From a virus: DNA of 45,649 nucleotides. Position numbers and translations under genes: made by a program. Position 1 is the stretch's first letter. Each line of letters starts with the position of its first letter. Shown here one piece after another: positions 30,434-39,274 of this stretch. The notes beneath the pieces are model-generated. The model worked only from the letters and a program-made list of their open reading frames with translations, did no database searches and was not told where the DNA came from. Location: the IMG/VR virus record IMGVR_UViG_3300017757_000022, positions 1-45,649 of that record; one strand, written 5' to 3'.

Positions 30434-31635
30434 TACTTATCCCAATTTTTGATTGCAGTGAAGTTGTTAAATGCAAATTCCATACGGTCTACAAGTTTAA
30501 CAGCTTTACCTGTTCTGTCGATTGCAACGTAACCTTCGGGGTTAACTGCTTCGAATCCGTTTGCAGTCTTTTTGAATGTTCCGATACTCTTTACTCTATT
30601 TAGGGCAACAATAATAATCTGTTTTGCAACTACCAAGTGACCCATGAAACTAGTAAGATTAGTAATAAACTTTTTAAGACCTCTAAGTTCTCTTGAAAGG
30701 TCTTCACCAATCTCTGTTTTAATTAATTTGTGTTTCTCTGTTTTAACACCACCAACAACTTTATCTTTCCAATATCCTTCAAAGTGTTTAATGTACCCAT
30801 CGAATGATGGATTGAACTTACCTTGTCTGATTAATGAGTTACAGTAAGTCTTATAGGATGCACCAGCACCTTTCTTTGTGATAGTCATCTGTATATCTTG
30901 AAACTTCTGTAAGTCTTTCCTAGTAATACCATGGAAAGCTTTACCTGTTGCAGTCAACTCTTGTGTTAGTTTGAGAGTCTCCTTTGAAGTCATTGAACTA
31001 TTACCACTGACATCTTTGTATGATGCATCATCTATCCATACATCACTACTAGAACCTAATTTAGATATGTTTGCACCAAATGATGCACTCAATCCTTCTA
31101 TAGTACTACCCTCGTATGTGGTGTGGAATACAATGCCCATCTTAGAACCTGCTATAACTTTACCAAGGTTTGAGGATTCATCCACTGCATATAAAATTGT
31201 GTTTGGTTGAAATGTTATGAATGATTTACCATCTATCTTTTGTGTTTTCTTATCGTTTGTATACATCAAGTCACCTTGCATGACATTTGACCAAGATAGT
31301 TTAGATAGATATTTGAATGATGTTAAGAATTTCTCTTTGAGTTGTCCACTTAGTTCTTCTGCATTTTTTATATCATGTTCAGAAGTGTAGAACAATGGTG
31401 TCTTATTGAATAATGATTTCTTTGCAACAAAGAATTGACCAGTCTCGGGGTGTTTTCCACAGAAAATAGCAGGAGCTCCATCCCATTTAACAGTCATGTT
31501 TACAGAACTAGAAGAATTACCCTTCATCATGTCTCTTAGACCTTGAAGAAAGTTAATTGCACCACGACCACCATCAATTCCTTGATTGATGATTTCGTCT
31601 TCTAAATGTTCTAAATGTAGATTTTTTGCACTCAT
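30433..31635 (-). CDS. Ligase-like covalent nucleotidyltransferase, 400 aa
   Basis: I see the nucleotidyltransferase motifs of RNA/DNA ligases and capping enzymes: motif I K50-W-D-G (VKWDGAPAIF), a motif III-like QGDLMY, motif IV E367-G (NPEGYVAID) and motif V K377-A-V-K380 (GKAVKLVDR). K50 would carry AMP. The family is conserved in T4-like marine phages without proven activity. It lies directly upstream of the nucleotidyltransferase-kinase gene, so a joint RNA-repair or nucleotide-transfer role is plausible. The promoter is early-type with a 7-nt gap to the ATG, and a late box sits just upstream. Confidence 0.65.
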   Translation of the reverse strand: MSAKNLHLEHLEDEIINQGIDGGRGAINFLQGLRDMMKGNSSSSVNMTVKWDGAPAIFCGKHPETGQFFVAKKSLFNKTPLFYTSEHDIKNAEELSGQLKEKFLTSFKYLSKLSWSNVMQGDLMYTNDKKTQKIDGKSFITFQPNTILYAVDESSNLGKVIAGSKMGIVFHTTYEGSTIEGLSASFGANISKLGSSSDVWIDDASYKDVSGNSSMTSKETLKLTQELTATGKAFHGITRKDLQKFQDIQMTITKKGAGASYKTYCNSLIRQGKFNPSFDGYIKHFEGYWKDKVVGGVKTEKHKLIKTEIGEDLSRELRGLKKFITNLTSFMGHLVVAKQIIIVALNRVKSIGTFKKTANGFEAVNPEGYVAIDRTGKAVKLVDRMEFAFNNFTAIKNWDK

Positions 31636-31642
31636 AATAGAT

Positions 31643-31671
31643 ATTATACACCAAAATGGTGTCCTTGTCTA
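31643..31671 (-). promoter_or_regulatory. Sigma-70-type promoter with late box upstream
   Basis: TAGACA (31671-31666), a 17-nt spacer and TATAAT (31648-31643), then 7 nt to the ATG at 31635. An ATAAATA late box ends just upstream of the -35 box, so the ligase-like gene may be transcribed both early and late. Confidence 0.65.
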
Positions 31672-31686
31672 CTATTTATGCATTTT

Positions 31687-32076
31687 TTAGCTGTCTGCTA
31701 GGGTTGTATCACCAGCATCGATTCTTGCTTGGATGTGAGCCATGTCTGTTGTATAAGAATCTATTGAACCTTGAATGGTTGCAACCATTTCTGAATTATA
31801 TTGAAAGTCACCTGCTGGAGAACCGTTTTCTGTTCCTTGCATTTCTGCATACATATCTACAAAGTGTTGGTCTAATTCATTTTCGTTTACACCTTGTGCA
31901 TTATGCCAAACTAAGAATGCTTTTCTACCAGCTCCTGTCCACTCTGCTGGAGATGTAGATGATTTAGATGCACCAGTGAAGTAAGTTTTGTCCACTCCAT
32001 TATGCCAATCCAATTGGTCTTGTAATTTGGTTTTAGCTGCAGTTTGAACTGCAATTAGGTCTGTAAGTTCTGACAT
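31687..32076 (-). CDS. Hypothetical probable virion protein, 129 aa
   Basis: The N-terminus is a helix (DLIAVQTAAKTKLQDQLDW), then a Ser/Gly/Thr-rich part with Trp (SPAEWTGAGRKAFLVWHNA) and a C-terminal helix ending ARIDAGDTTLADS. It resembles the small protein at 17788 in its tail. No family is recognised. A late box with GGAG precedes the ATG; a minor tail or head protein is likely. Confidence 0.6.
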   Translation of the reverse strand: MSELTDLIAVQTAAKTKLQDQLDWHNGVDKTYFTGASKSSTSPAEWTGAGRKAFLVWHNAQGVNENELDQHFVDMYAEMQGTENGSPAGDFQYNSEMVATIQGSIDSYTTDMAHIQARIDAGDTTLADS

Positions 32077-32103
32077 GTATAACTCCGTATGTATTTACTG
32101 AAT

Positions 32104-32111
32104 TATTTATG
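32104..32111 (-). promoter_or_regulatory. T4-type late promoter
   Basis: CATAAATA on the minus strand, 27 nt before the ATG at 32076, with a second TAAATA about 6 nt closer and GGAG before the ATG. Confidence 0.5.
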
Positions 32112-32283
32112 TTTTGGAGAGCGGTGTCGAATGTAGTTTATCATCGATTTTATCGATTTTCTTTGATATTTTCTTAGAGGCGGTATCGTTATTCTCTCTT
32201 TTGGCTTCTCGGAGTTTCTTCTTCAATGCAATTTTTTCTTCAATTGCACTTATCACATCTGTCGATTTCAAGTTAGTAGTCAT
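32107..32283 (-). CDS. Small basic coiled-coil protein, 58 aa
   Basis: ATG 32283 to TAA 32107, 58 codons. The product (MTTNLKSTDVISAIEEKIAL ... KKISKKIDKIDDKLH) is a Lys-rich single helix with heptad character. A TATAAATA late box lies 10 nt before the ATG, so its mRNA would have a leader of about 5 nt. It could bind DNA or act as a scaffold. I know no homologue. Confidence 0.6.
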   Translation of the reverse strand: MTTNLKSTDVISAIEEKIALKKKLREAKRENNDTASKKISKKIDKIDDKLHSTPLSKT

Positions 32284-32293
32284 AATATAGTAG

Positions 32294-32301
32294 TATTTAT
32301 A
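32294..32301 (-). promoter_or_regulatory. T4-type late promoter
   Basis: TATAAATA on the minus strand, 10 nt before the ATG at 32283; exact match to the T4 late consensus. Confidence 0.65.
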
Positions 32302-32312
32302 GCATCTATATA

Positions 32313-32963
32313 TTATCCAGTAATAACAGTATCTTCAATTCTCATGATATCAGTTCCCTTTATTCTAATGTTACCCGATAATGTTATCCTAGGATTAGTA
32401 CTTAAGTTTGGTGATACTGCATGATAGATGTGTGATGGAAAGAAGTATAGAGTTCCTTTACCTTTTAAAGGTGGTACATAATCTACTGAGGTTCCGTAAG
32501 CAAGTAAAAACTCTTTTAAACAAACTTCACTATTAGAAGCATGTCTGTTCTTAAATACAATATGTGAGTCTCCAGCTTGATGTATGTAACACCATGAGAA
32601 ATCAGAAAACTTATCACCTTGATGGTCATGTGCATCTTGGAATCCATGTTCTTCATATACATTAATCCAAGGAACTTCTAACACACTTTTCAACATTTGA
32701 TTTGGGCCTAGAGATTCTAGATAGTGTTGAAATTCATCAAATACAGTATCAGTTACAACATTGTAATCTACATTATTATTCTCTTCCACACCTTGTGATG
32801 TTTTACATTTACTGAATGTAAATTCTTCTTTACATAACTCATCAATGTCTATGGTTTTAAACCATTCATCTATACCGTCTGAATTTATTGTCACTGCTGT
32901 TATAGGGTGTCCCCATAACAAATCGTCAGACCTTAAACTCTGAGAAGTCTCTTCGTTGTCCAT
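32313..32963 (-). CDS. 2OG-Fe(II) oxygenase-fold protein, 216 aa
   Basis: The start is taken at ATG 32963 ([10 protein letters not shown]) or the adjacent 32966, with AGAGGAAG upstream; the longer frame would run deep into the helicase gene. Ligands are H112-D-H114 (DAHDHQGDKF) and H181 (HIYHAVSPN) with R192 (PRITLSGNIRI), the PF13759-like pattern. It is translated with the helicase gene, whose last codons it overlaps. The substrate is unknown; its place with replication genes is notable. Confidence 0.75.
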   Translation of the reverse strand: MDNEETSQSLRSDDLLWGHPITAVTINSDGIDEWFKTIDIDELCKEEFTFSKCKTSQGVEENNNVDYNVVTDTVFDEFQHYLESLGPNQMLKSVLEVPWINVYEEHGFQDAHDHQGDKFSDFSWCYIHQAGDSHIVFKNRHASNSEVCLKEFLLAYGTSVDYVPPLKGKGTLYFFPSHIYHAVSPNLSTNPRITLSGNIRIKGTDIMRIEDTVITG

Positions 32964-34326
32964 CATTTCTTCCTCTATCAAATACAGGAACATCATCATT
33001 CTCAACGGCTGAGTCAATGAGTTCTTCCTGTGCTTCTTGTTCACAGTCATAGAGTTTCATTCTACTTCTGTCTACACCAATGACAAACCTTTTAAATACG
33101 GTTGGGTCATTGTATCTATTCTTTAATTGTTTTACTACCATTTGGTCTAGTTCTTCTAGTTCATCGGATGTAATTAACGCAAACATAAAGTCTGCAGTCG
33201 CTGGTAATCCAAATGATTCTGAAGTATCTGTTAGTTCCACATCTGTAGAACCATAACCACTACGTGTTGTTTGTGTTGCACTCATGATTGGTACATCAAA
33301 CTCTACTGCAAGTCCTCTGAGTTCCTCTGCAATACTCTTAACTAGAGTATAAGAGTTTGCACCAGCTCCTGGCTTGACTCTTGCACTTGCACAGATATTT
33401 AGGTAATCGATATAAATCATATCGGGTTTAAAATCTTTCTTGATATTCAACTCTTGAAGTAGATGTCTGAAGTGACCTACATGAGCTGATGCAGTTGGAT
33501 ATTCTTTTACAATAAGTTTACCTTGTGTCTTCTCTTTGATTTTATCAATCTTTTTATCAAACTGTTTCTTAGATAAGTCGGGTAAATCTTTCATAGGAAT
33601 GTTCAATGTATTTGAATCAATCCTCTCTGCAATTCTTTCCTCTGACATTTCCAATGTAATGTAAAGTACATTCTTGTTCATCATTAAGTTTGCAGATGCC
33701 ATATGACACATGAACAATGACTTACCAACACCAGTACCAGCAAGACATATGTTTAGAGTTTTGTTTGGTAATCCACCTTTGGTAACTTTGTTGAAATATT
33801 CTAAATCAAATGGAAGTTTCTCTTCTTCAGTGTGATAAAAATCAAATCTCTCATCTGAGTTTTCAATGAAATCGTGACCAATGTTAGTGTCAAACGATAC
33901 AGATAAAGCTTCTTTTAAAAGGTCGGGTATTTCTCCAGTCGAACGTTGGGACTTTTTGTCGATGACTTCGATACTGTCCATGACTGCAATATAGATTGCT
34001 CTATCTTGACACCACTTTTCAGTTTCTTCCACCAACCAATCGATTGGTGTGTCTTCTTTGTCCTTACTAATACTATCTACAATAGTTTTTGCACTAGATA
34101 AAACACTGTCATTGAGTGACGAGTTGTTATCTAGATTTATGAGAAGTGCTTCCACTGTAGGTGGTTTAGTGTACTTGTCGAAATAGGAACCTACTTCGTT
34201 GAACACGGTCTTCTCGTCCGACTCGGAGAAATACTCTTCCTTAAGGAATGGTATTACCTTCCTTGCAAACTCTTCACTCTGAACTAGGTTGTTCAGTATC
34301 GTCTGTTCTAGTCTCACTGTTTCCAT
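32926..34326 (-). CDS. Replicative DNA helicase, T4 gp41-like, 466 aa
   Basis: A RecA-fold helicase of the DnaB/gp41 type: Walker A at residues 196-203 (LAGTGVGKS), then [17 protein letters not shown], Walker [11 protein letters not shown], and a C-terminal arm that contains [13 protein letters not shown]. It unwinds the template in the 5'-3' direction with the gp61-type primase. The N-terminal domain (about residues 1-150) is helical, as in T4. It overlaps uvsX by 53 nt. Confidence 0.92.
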   Translation of the reverse strand: METVRLEQTILNNLVQSEEFARKVIPFLKEEYFSESDEKTVFNEVGSYFDKYTKPPTVEALLINLDNNSSLNDSVLSSAKTIVDSISKDKEDTPIDWLVEETEKWCQDRAIYIAVMDSIEVIDKKSQRSTGEIPDLLKEALSVSFDTNIGHDFIENSDERFDFYHTEEEKLPFDLEYFNKVTKGGLPNKTLNICLAGTGVGKSLFMCHMASANLMMNKNVLYITLEMSEERIAERIDSNTLNIPMKDLPDLSKKQFDKKIDKIKEKTQGKLIVKEYPTASAHVGHFRHLLQELNIKKDFKPDMIYIDYLNICASARVKPGAGANSYTLVKSIAEELRGLAVEFDVPIMSATQTTRSGYGSTDVELTDTSESFGLPATADFMFALITSDELEELDQMVVKQLKNRYNDPTVFKRFVIGVDRSRMKLYDCEQEAQEELIDSAVENDDVPVFDRGRNDGQRRDFSEFKV

Positions 34327-35329
34327 ATTTGAAATATTCCTGTGCTTTCTCTTCGAGAAGTCCCATCACCTCGGGGGTAAAGTGTTTCTCGGGATTGTTA
34401 TTAATTGTCTTACCGAATTCGGTTTTACCTGTAGGTAGTTTAACACGAGTTCCTTCTTTTGTAAAGACGCCAAATGCAAGTGCCATGTCTAATAGACCAT
34501 AGTACCTATCCAATCCTTTCTCATAAGAAAGTCTAACATCCACTATTCTATTCTCAACTGTCAATCTTGACTTTGCATTCTTACAGTGGATTATATTTCC
34601 GATAACTTCTGTTCCATCTTTCTCTTTTTTCTTTGAAAGATAAATGATTGATGATGCAGCGTACTTGAGTCCACTACCACCACCCATTTCTTTCTGAGGG
34701 AACATAGAACCAATCACATCATATGTGTGGTTCGTAACTATCATAGGAACACCAACACGTCCTAGTTTAAGAGTCAATACTCTGAATGCACCTTTTACTA
34801 CTTGGGCTCTCGTCATATCTTTTGTCTCTTTACCTTCTGCAGTGTCTTCAATTTCTTTAGTAGTTGATAACATACCAAGTGAATCTAAACACATCATCAT
34901 AGGTGGACGTTTGGATTTTGGGGTTTCTGCATACTTATCTAGTATGCTGATTGCTTGATTTCTGAATTCTTGTACAGTAACAACTGGTACGATTACCATT
35001 CTATTGGAATCAATTCCTCTAGATTCAATCATATCTTTTGATATTGCTGACTCAGACTCAAAGTATATAACTGCAGAATCGGGATTATCAGATAGGAATT
35101 GTTTTACCATGCCTAATGCAAAGTAAGTTTTACCTGTTGCTGATTCTCCTGCGATTGCAGTAATTTTGTTGTCGGGAAGTCCACCGTATAGTGAACCACT
35201 TAATAATGCATTGAAAATGTGACTACCTGTGTCTACAAAGGTATCAACATCCCCAGCTGCAACACCGTCGGAAACTACATTTGCATATTCGTTTCCCGAT
35301 GCTTTTACTAAATCTTTAATAAATGACAT
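34274..35329 (-). CDS. uvsX: UvsX-type RecA-like recombinase, 351 aa
   Basis: A RecA-core protein with Walker A G61-ESATGKT, then [20 protein letters not shown], and a Walker B segment [12 protein letters not shown]4 UvsX performs strand exchange in recombination-dependent replication and repair. The promoter 5' of the gene is sigma-70-like with TTGTCG and TATAAT, and GGAGAAG precedes the ATG, so unlike other early genes it has a leader and Shine-Dalgarno. Downstream it overlaps the helicase gene. Confidence 0.93.
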   Translation of the reverse strand: MSFIKDLVKASGNEYANVVSDGVAAGDVDTFVDTGSHIFNALLSGSLYGGLPDNKITAIAGESATGKTYFALGMVKQFLSDNPDSAVIYFESESAISKDMIESRGIDSNRMVIVPVVTVQEFRNQAISILDKYAETPKSKRPPMMMCLDSLGMLSTTKEIEDTAEGKETKDMTRAQVVKGAFRVLTLKLGRVGVPMIVTNHTYDVIGSMFPQKEMGGGSGLKYAASSIIYLSKKKEKDGTEVIGNIIHCKNAKSRLTVENRIVDVRLSYEKGLDRYYGLLDMALAFGVFTKEGTRVKLPTGKTEFGKTINNNPEKHFTPEVMGLLEEKAQEYFKYGNSETRTDDTEQPSSE

Positions 35330-35353
35330 AACACTTCTCCATAATGTATACCT

Positions 35354-35382
35354 ATTATAGTATATAGTTGGAGATTCGACAA
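35354..35382 (-). promoter_or_regulatory. Sigma-70-type promoter of uvsX
   Basis: TTGTCG (35382-35377), a 17-nt spacer and TATAAT (35359-35354), about 24 nt before the ATG, with a Shine-Dalgarno GGAG in the leader. Confidence 0.7.
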
Positions 35383-35389
35383 GGGGGTT

Positions 35390-35572
35390 TTATAGTTTTT
35401 TTTCTATTTTTGTAAGTTGTTTTCCAACTTCTGACATCTTCATATCAAACTTAGTATGCTCTTTCATCATTGATGTAAGCTTTGATACGTTTACTTCCAA
35501 GTGGATTATAAAGACAAAGATAGTTAATATCATCGCTATATAAAAACAGTCCATAGCAGTAATAATCATCAT
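35390..35572 (-). CDS. Small membrane protein with coiled-coil tail, 60 aa
   Basis: One N-terminal transmembrane helix (FYIAMILTIFVFIIHL) is followed by a hydrophilic helix (SKLTSMMKEHTKFDMKM). The short reading frame begins MMIITAMD at the ATG pair just after the nuclease gene. It could be a membrane anchor or a small inhibitor; no family is recognised. Confidence 0.5.
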   Translation of the reverse strand: MMIITAMDCFYIAMILTIFVFIIHLEVNVSKLTSMMKEHTKFDMKMSEVGKQLTKIEKKL

Positions 35573-35573
35573 T

Positions 35574-36086
35574 CTAACTTACCTTATCAATCTGTTCTTG
35601 GGTAACAGTTCCTTTCTCTACGAGAAGTTTACGATGTTCCATGTGACGTTCTGTAGTAGTGTCCTTGTTCTCACCAGTATATTCTACTGCATGATGGTCA
35701 AGAATCATTTGTTTATTGACTGATACTCTTTCAGTAGATTCGAATGTCTGATGTCCTTCTGATTCATCCATCCAGTCTTCGTCTGAGTCCACTTTATTGA
35801 CGAATAGTTCTCCAAGTATTCTTCCGAATTTTCCTTTGTCGTGAGATACGAGGGTAATATCACCTTCTGATAAAAGATGTGTAAGATGTTTCTTAGATGC
35901 TTTACCAAATAATTTCTCCACTAAATCTCTTGTACGTGACTCGGGGGTATCTATTCCCATAAGACGCACTCTTTGTTTTTTTAGAACTGTAGAAAAGCCT
36001 AAGTCAATATCGACATCAACTGTGTCGCCATCTACTATTTTCGAAATTGTTACGTGAAACTCACTTTGTTTAAACTTTGTCGCCAT
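35574..36086 (-). CDS. Staphylococcal-nuclease-like protein, 170 aa
   Basis: ATG 36086 (MATKFKQSEF) is chosen because it lies 5 nt after a CCTAAATA late box. The SNase fold is clear: VDGDTVDVDI, VRLMGIDTPESR and a catalytic-type KGKFGRILGELF, with the Arg and Glu positions expected for DNA/RNA cleavage. It may degrade host nucleic acid late in infection or trim phage DNA. The C-terminal 60 residues are specific to this protein. There is no signal peptide. Confidence 0.8.
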   Translation of the reverse strand: MATKFKQSEFHVTISKIVDGDTVDVDIDLGFSTVLKKQRVRLMGIDTPESRTRDLVEKLFGKASKKHLTHLLSEGDITLVSHDKGKFGRILGELFVNKVDSDEDWMDESEGHQTFESTERVSVNKQMILDHHAVEYTGENKDTTTERHMEHRKLLVEKGTVTQEQIDKVS

Positions 36087-36090
36087 GAAC

Positions 36091-36513
36091 TTATTTAGGA
36101 TAATTATGTCTGCGATGTGACAATTTTGTATCGTAATCAATCATCGCTCTTCTGATTGCATCTTCGGCTAACACACTACAATGTAATTTGATTGGTGGTA
36201 AGTCTAATGCATCTGCAATATCTTTATCTTTGATTAGTTTTGCTTCTTCTATCGTTTTACCCATCATCATATCAACAAACATAGATGAACTTGCAATTGC
36301 ACTTCCACAACCATAAGTCTTAAACTTTACGTCAATGATTTTTTCTTCGTCATCTAATAATAATTGAAGTTGCATCACATCCCCACAAGCTGGTGCGCCT
36401 GCAAGTCCTGTTGCAACATGAGGGTCATCTCTGTCTAGAGAACCAACGGAGTGTTTTTTGGGGTTTTGGAGTACGGCTTCAAATCTCTCTACTACTTCTT
36501 TACTATATGCCAT
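36091..36513 (-). CDS. iscU: IscU/NifU-type Fe-S cluster scaffold, 140 aa
   Basis: All three scaffold cysteines are in place: C43 (PACGDVMQ), C69 (YGCGSAIA) and C112 (LHCSVLAEDAIRRA), plus the aspartate after the first. It would assemble [2Fe-2S] clusters, drawing on host IscS. The ATG is exactly 5 nt after GATAAATA, a leaderless late-gene spacing. The phage has many iron enzymes (class Ia RNR, ten dioxygenase-fold proteins), so raised iron handling is a reasonable guess. Confidence 0.85.
   Translation of the reverse strand: MAYSKEVVERFEAVLQNPKKHSVGSLDRDDPHVATGLAGAPACGDVMQLQLLLDDEEKIIDVKFKTYGCGSAIASSSMFVDMMMGKTIEEAKLIKDKDIADALDLPPIKLHCSVLAEDAIRRAMIDYDTKLSHRRHNYPK
36092..36099 (-). promoter_or_regulatory. 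T4-type late promoter, leaderless
   Basis: CCTAAATA on the minus strand followed by AGTTC and ATG (36086), a 5-nt gap. It lies in the last codons of the iscU-like gene. Confidence 0.6.
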
Positions 36514-36518
36514 ATTAG

Positions 36519-36526
36519 TATTTATC
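36519..36526 (-). promoter_or_regulatory. T4-type late promoter, leaderless
   Basis: GATAAATA on the minus strand followed by CTAAT and ATG (36513), a 5-nt gap. It abuts the stop of the DNA polymerase gene. Confidence 0.65.
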
Positions 36527-39014
36527 CGAAAAACGAATCAAGCGAGGCAACTGGTTCTACATTCCAGCCAATCTTTTCTATAACCACCTTCAATGGTTCT
36601 ATGAATGACTTGTCAAATTGCATGTCATAATTCAAATACTTGTGTAAGTCCATTTCTCTTGGTAACACATTTAGAAATGATATGACGTTTTCGTTGATTG
36701 GGTTAGGTGTTGTGAGATATGTAAAGTGTAGTTTCTCTCCACTCTTAATCAACTCATAACGTTTGTGAATGTTCTTTTGTTTTAGGTGATGATTGTAAAG
36801 TAAGGCACCGCGTACGTGTATGGGTGTACCCTTGGTGTAAATCATTGTTGGGTCTGCATACTGTCCGAGATTATTACAACCTCTTGGTGAAGACATTTCT
36901 TCGGGTGGTAATCTACGGAAGTCCATACGAGCACCTTCAACAAAGTCCCATAGTTCTTCTTCGGTTCCTTGCATCACAATCTTGAATGCATCTGTAAGTT
37001 TACCTCTGACCCATTGTGGTGTACTGGACTTTGCAGTCTCAATACCCATCATCTTGAGTTTGGGTTCGGCTAGTCTGACTCCTTCGTTGTCGATGACGTT
37101 GAGGATGTATCTTTTCTTTGCAGTCCAAATCCCACGGTCTGCGATGACCTCTCTCCCCATTTCCATCTTCTGTTCGTAGGCATTGGTGTACTCTGCAAGT
37201 TCTCTGAAGCCCTCATCAAGAACTTCTTCCATGTGGGATTTTGCAATTGAGTCGATGAAGTTTGTGATTTTGGTTTTGTTCGTTTCATTAGGCATTACCT
37301 TCTGTATAAGTTTGTCTAGTGTGATGTAAACAGAATCAGTATCCATTGCAACAACATAGTCTTCATCTGTCTTGAGTGTGGTGTTCAACCAATCATTGAT
37401 TGTCTTCTCTGCATGTTTGATAATCAACTGACCCGACAATGTGATTGCCTCTGCAAGTTGTGGGTCAAAGAATGCAAAGTATTGATTTGCCAAAGCACCA
37501 TAAGCTGAGTTGAGTGCAATCTTTCTAACCTGTTGGTTATTGTAAGAACGTTTGATTAATGTATTGAGTTCGTTCTTACGTTTCCTATCTGTACAAGTTT
37601 GCAGTTCCTTCTGATACTCAATCATTTTACCCTTCCACATCTTACGTTCGTCATAGAACTTCTGCATAAGTTCGGGAAGGAATCCTTGTTTGTCGTTAGA
37701 GAACCTAGCTCCGTTTGGTGTGATACCGAGTGCGCCATCAACAATCGTTTCTTTGTTGAATAATTTTTCTACAGATGTATCAGTCAATCCTCTTTGCATC
37801 TTCTCGGGTGAGATATTATACTGCATGATGATGTGTGGATACAGTGAGTTCAAATCGAATGAGACGACCCATTCATGTTTACCCACGATAGGTTCTTTGA
37901 CATATGCACCTTGAATTCTATCACCCTTTGTCTGTGATAGTTTCTGTGGTGGTGTTGCAATCTTCTGTTCCTTGAGGAAGTTGTAGATGATTGTCTCCCA
38001 ATACTTAACCATACCAAATGTATCATTGTAATTACATTTTGCATTATAAGACATTGCAAGAATCAATTCCATCAATCCTAGTTTGTCTTCTAGGTCTTCT
38101 ACAAGGGTAACATCCTTTACATTGTATGCAAGGAACTTGGAATAGTTTAGTCTGTATAGATGATGAAGAGAACCTTCCTCTTCATAACTCACCTTGGCTT
38201 TACCTAATTCTACTTGTGCAATGTGGTCTAGTCTGTAAGACTCTTGATTTACGAATGTATGTTTTTTGTACAGTTCTAGGTAATCAATTACATTTATTCC
38301 GTAAAGGTTGAAGACCTGTTGGGTTGACCCCCAATTGGTTTTGAATTCTCTGATATCACACATGTTCCATGGTGAAAACTTTTTATGTGATTCTGAGCCG
38401 AAGACTCTGTCCACACGATTACAAAGGTAAGTAATGTCAAAAGTGTTAACATTCCACCCAGTAATGATGTCGAACTTTTCTTTTCTCCAGTACTTGATGA
38501 ACTGTTCAAGTAGGTCTTTCTCATCCTGTGCTTCATGATATGTTACGTTCGCTGGTTTGTCATCCCACGGCCCAATCCCGAATGTGTGAGCCATGAATCT
38601 AAATGGTTTGATTGTAATTGCATTGACCTTCTCGAAAGCTTGCATGGGTTCGGGAAACCCATCTTCACATTCACACTCAATATCGAGTGTTGCAATCTTG
38701 ATAACCTTTGGGTCATACTTAATATCACCTTGAAACTTGTCTGCAATATATGTATAGATGTATCTATCGTATCCATGGATTTCCATTCCTGCTGTTCCAG
38801 CAAATTTTTCACGGAACTTTCTTGCACCACCCATCGAACTGAGATTTACAGCCTCAAGGTTCTTCCCATCCAATGACTTGAATGCAGAAGGTTTTTTTGT
38901 TGGGACGTAATGGTTTGGACGGTAGTCCACAGACATTTGAACCTGTTTCTTACCTTGATAACCTTTTACGAGTATTTTGTCGCGTGTTCGACAGACATTT
39001 GTGTAGAAATCCAT
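36522..39014 (-). CDS. DNA polymerase, family B, T4 gp43-like, 830 aa
   Basis: A 3'-5' exonuclease domain (TLDIECECEDG, GWNVNTFDI, AYNVKDVTLVEDL) is followed by the polymerase motifs A (SFDLNSLYPHII), B (KIALNSAYGALANQY) and C (VVAMDTDSVYI). It ends VASLDSFFG, which resembles the clamp-binding tail of T4/RB69 gp43 (ASLFDMFDF). The promoter is a perfect TTGACA-17-TATAAT, with the ATG 6 nt after the -10 box, so the mRNA is predicted leaderless. The identification is secure. Confidence 0.96.
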   Translation of the reverse strand: MDFYTNVCRTRDKILVKGYQGKKQVQMSVDYRPNHYVPTKKPSAFKSLDGKNLEAVNLSSMGGARKFREKFAGTAGMEIHGYDRYIYTYIADKFQGDIKYDPKVIKIATLDIECECEDGFPEPMQAFEKVNAITIKPFRFMAHTFGIGPWDDKPANVTYHEAQDEKDLLEQFIKYWRKEKFDIITGWNVNTFDITYLCNRVDRVFGSESHKKFSPWNMCDIREFKTNWGSTQQVFNLYGINVIDYLELYKKHTFVNQESYRLDHIAQVELGKAKVSYEEEGSLHHLYRLNYSKFLAYNVKDVTLVEDLEDKLGLMELILAMSYNAKCNYNDTFGMVKYWETIIYNFLKEQKIATPPQKLSQTKGDRIQGAYVKEPIVGKHEWVVSFDLNSLYPHIIMQYNISPEKMQRGLTDTSVEKLFNKETIVDGALGITPNGARFSNDKQGFLPELMQKFYDERKMWKGKMIEYQKELQTCTDRKRKNELNTLIKRSYNNQQVRKIALNSAYGALANQYFAFFDPQLAEAITLSGQLIIKHAEKTINDWLNTTLKTDEDYVVAMDTDSVYITLDKLIQKVMPNETNKTKITNFIDSIAKSHMEEVLDEGFRELAEYTNAYEQKMEMGREVIADRGIWTAKKRYILNVIDNEGVRLAEPKLKMMGIETAKSSTPQWVRGKLTDAFKIVMQGTEEELWDFVEGARMDFRRLPPEEMSSPRGCNNLGQYADPTMIYTKGTPIHVRGALLYNHHLKQKNIHKRYELIKSGEKLHFTYLTTPNPINENVISFLNVLPREMDLHKYLNYDMQFDKSFIEPLKVVIEKIGWNVEPVASLDSFFG

Positions 39015-39020
39015 ACAGTA

Positions 39021-39049
39021 ATTATACTACAGTGGGTCTATTCTGTCAA
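39021..39049 (-). promoter_or_regulatory. Sigma-70-type early promoter of DNA polymerase, leaderless
   Basis: TTGACA (39049-39044), a 17-nt spacer and TATAAT (39026-39021), then TACTGT and ATG at 39014. Both hexamers are perfect. Confidence 0.85.
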
Positions 39050-39274
39050 TGTTCTTTTGTTCTCGAAATCGAAATTATTTAGAGCAGCCGACTTGATATC
39101 TGTCCAGTATGAAATTCTTTCTAATTCTTTCTCTACTGTTTCCATTGTGTCGGGATGTTCTGCAACACCTACTGCATTTTTTGTGAGGACTTCTACATTG
39201 ATTTTGTGTTTCTCAATCATTGCATCAGCCTGTTTGATTTGTGCGTTAAGCACTTTTGATGTAAAATCTACCAT
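39038..39274 (-). CDS. Hypothetical coiled-coil protein, 78 aa
   Basis: A helical protein (MVDFTSKVLNAQIKQADAMI ... HPDTMETVEKELERISYW). The DNA polymerase promoter lies within its last codons, which sets its 3' limit. A late-like ATAAATA box abuts its ATG. It overlaps the neighbouring 88-aa gene by one base. Function unknown. Confidence 0.6.
   Translation of the reverse strand: MVDFTSKVLNAQIKQADAMIEKHKINVEVLTKNAVGVAEHPDTMETVEKELERISYWTDIKSAALNNFDFENKRTLTE

Noticed and set aside
34725-34958. A 77-aa plus-strand frame inside uvsX
   Set aside because: Antisense to the RecA core; no promoter or ribosome-binding site.
38535-38876. A 113-aa plus-strand frame inside the DNA polymerase gene
   Set aside because: Antisense to the exonuclease domain, which is clearly the coding frame.
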